64,000 bases of DNA. Origin: Lachnospiraceae bacterium (GTDB taxonomy: Bacteria; Bacillota; Clostridia; Lachnospirales; Lachnospiraceae). The position numbers and the translations under genes were made by a program. The DNA is taken from contig JAGAIZ010000059.1 in NCBI GenBank assembly GCA_017626325.1, positions 1 to 64,000 on the forward strand, given 5' to 3'. Each line of letters begins with the position of its first letter. The first letter of the stretch is position 1. Of the stretch, positions 60,103-64,000 are shown in pieces. The notes beneath the pieces are model-generated. The model had not been told where the DNA came from, did not search any database, and was given only the letters and a program-made list of their open reading frames with translations.

Positions 60103-60196
60103 TCGTGAATAGGGAAGAAATCGAAAGAATTTCATTGTACCACGTGCTTTAGACGACTGAAAGCGTGTGGTCTGAGAAAGGAGCAGGAAGATCAGT

Positions 60197-60790
60197 ATGG
60201 CTTTGATACCTTATGTCATTGAGCAGACATCCAAGGGGGAGCGCTCTTACGACATTTATTCAAGACTTTTAAAAGAGAGAATTATTTTTCTGGGAGAGGA
60301 AGTAAATGACGCGTCCGCAAGCGTGATCGTGGCGCAGCTTCTTTTTCTGGAGTCGGAGGATCCTGAGAAGGATATCCATCTGTATATTAACAGCCCGGGC
60401 GGCGTTATTACGGCAGGCATGGCAATCTATGACACGATGCAGTTTATCAAGTGCGACGTGTCTACGGTCTGTATCGGTATGGCGGCAAGCATGGGCGCAT
60501 TCCTGTTAGCAGGCGGCGCAAAGGGCAAGAGAATGGCGCTTCCCAACGCGGAGATCATGATTCATCAGCCGGCAGGCGGCGCGCAGGGACAGGCGACCGA
60601 GATCGAGATTACAGCGAAGCATATTCTGGCGACCAAGCAGAAAATGGCAAGAATCATGGCGGAGAATACCGGGCAGGATATAGATGTGATCATGGCGGAT
60701 ACGGAGAGAGATAACTGGAAGACCGCTGAAGAAGCGCTTCAGTATGGTCTGATCGACCGGATTATCACCAATCATGCCAGCGCTGTTTAG
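60197..60790 (+). CDS. clpP: ATP-dependent Clp protease proteolytic subunit
   Basis: A 197-residue serine protease with catalytic triad Ser98 (GMAASMGAF), His123 (MIHQPAGG) and Asp172 (ADTERDNW), the standard ClpP positions. It forms tetradecamers that degrade substrates unfolded by ClpX, encoded 87 bases downstream. GAAAGGAGCAGG precedes the ATG. Confidence 0.97.
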   Translation: MALIPYVIEQTSKGERSYDIYSRLLKERIIFLGEEVNDASASVIVAQLLFLESEDPEKDIHLYINSPGGVITAGMAIYDTMQFIKCDVSTVCIGMAASMGAFLLAGGAKGKRMALPNAEIMIHQPAGGAQGQATEIEITAKHILATKQKMARIMAENTGQDIDVIMADTERDNWKTAEEALQYGLIDRIITNHASAV

Positions 60791-60877
60791 AAGCCGTCAG
60801 GCGGCATGTGCCTTGCGGAAAGGCGGCCTTTTGTGCAGGACGGAAAGTTATTTTAGGAAAGGCATGGAAATGTTGAG

Positions 60878-62134
60878 ATGGTAGGAAAGAATTCTGACGA
60901 CAGAGTGAGATGTTCTTTTTGCAATAAGACGCAGGAACAGGTCAGGAAACTGATCGCGGGTCCGTCGGGCGTCTATATTTGCGATGAGTGCGTCGATATC
61001 TGCGCAGACATTATTGAAGAGGAATACGAGGAAGAACCGGAAACAGAAGAGATGGAGATTAATCTCTTAAAACCGGCGGAAATTAAGAAATTTCTGGATG
61101 ATTATGTGATCGGACAGGAGGACGCCAAGAAAGTGCTGGCCGTCTCTGTCTATAATCACTATAAAAGAGTGATGGCGCCGCAGGATGATGACGGTGTGGA
61201 ACTGCAGAAGAGCAATATTATCATGGTGGGTCCTACCGGTTCCGGCAAGACTTATCTGGCGCAGACTTTGGCGAAAATTATCAATGTGCCTTTTGCGATC
61301 GCCGATGCGACGACGTTGACGGAAGCAGGTTATGTCGGCGAGGACGTGGAGAATATCCTGTTAAAGCTGATTCAGGCGGCGGATTATGACATCGACAGAG
61401 CACAGTACGGTATTATCTATATTGATGAGATCGATAAGATTACGAAGAAGAGCGAGAACGTGTCGATTACCAGAGATGTATCCGGTGAGGGCGTGCAGCA
61501 GGCGCTTCTTAAGATTATCGAAGGCACCGTGGCAAGCGTTCCGCCCCAGGGCGGCAGGAAGCATCCTCATCAGGAACTGATTCAGATTGATACGTCTAAT
61601 ATACTCTTTATCTGCGGCGGCGCGTTTGACGGTCTGGAGAAAATCGTGGAGGAGAGGCTTGACCGTAATTCCATCGGTTTTAACGCCCAGATATTGGAGA
61701 AGAGCAGCAAGGATATCGGCGCGGTACTCAAGGAAGTGTCGCCTCAGGATCTGATGAAATTCGGTCTGATACCGGAGTTCATCGGACGTGTGCCGATTAC
61801 GGTAACGTTGGACGGACTGGATCAGGATGCGCTGATCAGGATTCTCAAAGAGCCGAAGAACGCTATTATTAAACAGTATAAGAAGCTTTTCGAGTTCGAT
61901 GAAGTGAAATTGGAAGTGGAAGAGGACGCTGTGGAAGAGATCGCCAGACTGGCGTATGAACGCAAGACCGGAGCAAGAGGACTTCGTTCCATTATGGAGA
62001 AGGTCATGATGGATGTTATGTATGAGATTCCGTCTGACGACAATATTGCGGAATGCGTGTTGACGAAAGAAGCGGTAGACGGTACTTCCAAGCCCCTCGT
62101 CACATACCGTAACAGAATGATGAAGGCAAATTAG
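60878..62134 (+). CDS. clpX: ClpX unfoldase subunit of ClpXP
   Basis: A 418-residue AAA+ unfoldase. The N-terminal zinc-binding domain uses CSFCNK and CDECVDIC. Walker A is GPTGSGKT (about 112-119), Walker [11 protein letters not shown], and the pore loop GYVGEDVE; the ClpP-docking loop IGF lies in RNSIGFNAQ. Length and motifs are those of ClpX. No strong ribosome binding site is visible (GGAAATG), consistent with coupling to clpP. Confidence 0.97.
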   Translation: MVGKNSDDRVRCSFCNKTQEQVRKLIAGPSGVYICDECVDICADIIEEEYEEEPETEEMEINLLKPAEIKKFLDDYVIGQEDAKKVLAVSVYNHYKRVMAPQDDDGVELQKSNIIMVGPTGSGKTYLAQTLAKIINVPFAIADATTLTEAGYVGEDVENILLKLIQAADYDIDRAQYGIIYIDEIDKITKKSENVSITRDVSGEGVQQALLKIIEGTVASVPPQGGRKHPHQELIQIDTSNILFICGGAFDGLEKIVEERLDRNSIGFNAQILEKSSKDIGAVLKEVSPQDLMKFGLIPEFIGRVPITVTLDGLDQDALIRILKEPKNAIIKQYKKLFEFDEVKLEVEEDAVEEIARLAYERKTGARGLRSIMEKVMMDVMYEIPSDDNIAECVLTKEAVDGTSKPLVTYRNRMMKAN

Positions 62135-62153
62135 GTTGAGAAAGAAAAGTGAA

Positions 62154-62182
62154 AACGTCGCCATAATCTGGCGGCGTTTATC
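62154..62182 (+). terminator. Hairpin between clpX and lon
   Basis: AACGTCGCC...GGCGGCGTT with a 7-base loop, followed by TATCTTTC. The T-run is imperfect, so some readthrough into lon is likely. Confidence 0.55.
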
Positions 62183-62207
62183 TTTCATATGATCGTTGGA
62201 AAATGCT

Positions 62208-64000
62208 ATGGAAAATAAAAATAACAGAGATGATATAGAAATGGACAGAGGAATCTATATAGAAGCCTTACAGCTACTGGGCTGTGAGGAATTGCCGACA
62301 GTGGCGCTCAGAGGACTTACCATTATTCCCGGTATGGTAATTCATTTCGATATAAGCAGAGACAAGTCTGTCGAATCTGTGGAGCAGGCGATGCTGGCTG
62401 ATCAGAGACTGCTTGTGGTGACGCAGAAGGATCCGGAAGAGGAAGATCCGGATTTTGACGGAGTATATGAAATAGGAACCGTTACGGTTATTAAGCAGGT
62501 CAGCAAGCTGCCGAACCATGTTGTGCGTGTTTTGGTGGAGGGCGTTGCGCGAGCGCGTTTATTTGACTTCGTGAAGGAAGACGGCTGTCTTGTGACACGA
62601 ATATCTTATGAAAAAGACGATATGTCAGATATTAATGCGTCAGAAGAAGAGGCCATGACCCGCACAGTTAAAGAGATTCTTGCACAGTATTGCGCTTGTT
62701 TTCCCAAGGTTGGCAAGGCGATAGAAGATCAGATAGAGGATGCGATGTCATTAGGAGAACTGCTGGACTGCATTACGATCAATATGCCGTTGTCTGTTCA
62801 GCGTAAACAGAGAATTCTGAGCGCCGTATCGGTCAGAGAACGTTTTGAGACATTGTCGGAGATTCTGGCGCAGGAGATAGAAGTAGTTCGGATCAAGAAT
62901 GAACTTGCAAGGGATATTAAGCAGAAAATTGATCAAAACCAGAGAGAGTACATTCTGCGGGAACAGCTTCATTATATCAAAGAGGAGCTGGGCGAGAATA
63001 ATACGGACTCCGATGTGGAGCAGTTTGAGGCCGCGGTTGAGAAGCTGAAGGCGAAGAAGGAAGTGAAGGAGAAGATACGCAAAGAGATCGCCCGCTATAG
63101 AAACGTGGCAGGCAGCAGTTCCGAGAGCGCGGTGGAACGCGCATACATAGAGACATTGCTGGAGCTTCCATGGGAGAAAGCCTCCAAAGACAGCAATGAT
63201 CTGCAGAAAGCGGAAGACATTCTGAATGCGGAGCATTACGGGCTTGATAAAGTTAAAGAAAGGATGCTGGAATATCTGGCAGTCCGCGCTTTGACAGGGA
63301 AAGGTTCAAGCCCGATCATCTGTCTGGTGGGGCCGCCCGGAACGGGCAAAACCTCTATTGCCAGAAGTGTGGCGGAGGCGCTGCATAAGAAGTACGTGCG
63401 GATCTGTCTGGGCGGTGTGCGTGATGAGGCGGAGATCCGGGGGCATCGCAAGACCTATGTGGGAGCGATGCCGGGGCGTATCACCAACGCAATACGCCAG
63501 GCCGGGGTGAAAAATCCGCTTTTACTCCTGGATGAGATTGACAAGGTAAGCGGCGATTACAAGGGGGATCCGGCGTCAGCGCTTCTGGAGGTGCTGGATG
63601 GTGAACAGAACGGCGCGTTCTGCGATCATTATGTGGAGATACCCATTGATTTATCGGAGGTATTGTTTATTGCAACAGCCAACAGTACGGACGGGATTCC
63701 CAGACCGCTGCTGGACCGTATGGAATTGATAGAGGTGAACAGCTACACCGCCAACGAGAAGTTTCACATTGCCAAAGAGCATCTGGTGGAGAAGCAGCTT
63801 AAGAAGAATGGCATCAAGCCGGAAGAACTGGAATTCACGGACGACGCCTTACGGGATATGATCAGCTTCTACACGAGAGAAGCGGGCGTCCGCGGACTGG
63901 AACGCCAGATCGGGGCGGTCTGCCGTAAGGAGGCAAGGAGAATTCTCTTAAGAAGGCAGAGCCAGACAGCGGGCGGCCCGGAGTGCGATACGCCAGCGGA
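62208..64000 (+). CDS. lon: ATP-dependent protease Lon (3' end beyond the window)
   Basis: At least 597 residues of LonA. The N-terminal substrate-binding domain begins ELPTVALRGLTIIPGMVIHF. A coiled-coil region contains NQREYILREQLHYIKEELGE. The AAA+ module has Walker A GPPGTGKTSIA and Walker B LLLLDEIDKVSGDYKGDP, with sensor segments through GVRGLERQIGAVCRKEARR. The Ser-Lys protease domain lies past the window end. It degrades misfolded and regulatory proteins in the cytoplasm. The ATG at 62208 gives an N-terminus of normal length; its ribosome binding site is weak. Confidence 0.96.
   Translation, partial: MENKNNRDDIEMDRGIYIEALQLLGCEELPTVALRGLTIIPGMVIHFDISRDKSVESVEQAMLADQRLLVVTQKDPEEEDPDFDGVYEIGTVTVIKQVSKLPNHVVRVLVEGVARARLFDFVKEDGCLVTRISYEKDDMSDINASEEEAMTRTVKEILAQYCACFPKVGKAIEDQIEDAMSLGELLDCITINMPLSVQRKQRILSAVSVRERFETLSEILAQEIEVVRIKNELARDIKQKIDQNQREYILREQLHYIKEELGENNTDSDVEQFEAAVEKLKAKKEVKEKIRKEIARYRNVAGSSSESAVERAYIETLLELPWEKASKDSNDLQKAEDILNAEHYGLDKVKERMLEYLAVRALTGKGSSPIICLVGPPGTGKTSIARSVAEALHKKYVRICLGGVRDEAEIRGHRKTYVGAMPGRITNAIRQAGVKNPLLLLDEIDKVSGDYKGDPASALLEVLDGEQNGAFCDHYVEIPIDLSEVLFIATANSTDGIPRPLLDRMELIEVNSYTANEKFHIAKEHLVEKQLKKNGIKPEELEFTDDALRDMISFYTREAGVRGLERQIGAVCRKEARRILLRRQSQTAGGPECDTPA

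Overview
The window reads as chromosome from a spore-forming, butyrate-producing anaerobe of the Lachnospiraceae (Clostridia). The main evidence is a complete thl-crt-hbd-bcd-etfB-etfA butyrate operon, an alpha/beta-type small acid-soluble spore protein, the tig-clpP-clpX-lon order typical of Firmicutes, strong AGGAGG-type ribosome binding sites, sigma-A-like promoters and moderate GC. No rRNA, tRNA, CRISPR array, insertion sequence or prophage was seen. Functions come from reading motifs by eye; no database search was possible.

Layout. 1-6 kb: a membrane protein with an Xre regulator, two divergent MATE exporters, an SDR oxidoreductase and thioredoxin reductase. 6-10 kb: a secreted SH3-NlpC/P60 hydrolase, an intergenic cluster of DnaA boxes, the ribosome hibernation factor and an M23 peptidase. 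10-16.5 kb: the butyrate operon, with a pair of stem-loops in each of its five internal gaps and a Rex-like palindrome in its leader. 16.6-22 kb: an ABC-2 export locus with a repeat-bearing membrane-anchored protein. 22-24.4 kb: a YbaK deacylase, then MtnA and a class II aldolase that suggest a 5-deoxypentose/methylthioribose DHAP shunt.

25-29.3 kb: an Agr-like quorum-sensing island. It has two LytTR response regulators, an Xre regulator, an AgrC-like kinase, and a convergent agrB plus a 41-residue agrD whose predicted ring closes on serine (a lactone). A 15-bp element resembling a LytTR site lies in both flanks. 29.7-36.2 kb: an Rpn-type nuclease behind a structured leader, glnS, a DUF2225 protein, a MocR-type regulator, a TetR regulator and an acidic YtxH-like protein. 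36.3-40.2 kb: three unknown minus-strand genes preceded by a 142-bp segment bounded by perfect 15-bp inverted repeats, next to a serine recombinase gene. A good promoter inside the segment faces away from the operon. This looks like a phase-variation switch caught in the OFF orientation and is the most striking feature of the window.

40.3-55 kb: a DUF6062-like protein, a HAD phosphatase and a large GH94-like phosphorylase with a convergent AraC regulator. A maltodextrin regulon follows: GH13 glucosidase, binding protein, two permeases, 4-alpha-glucanotransferase and LacI regulator, with a LacI-type operator just downstream of the binding-protein promoter. 55-64 kb: a CYTH protein, a DJ-1/PfpI protein, the spore protein, an AAA/PD-(D/E)XK protein, and tig, clpP, clpX and a lon gene cut by the window end.
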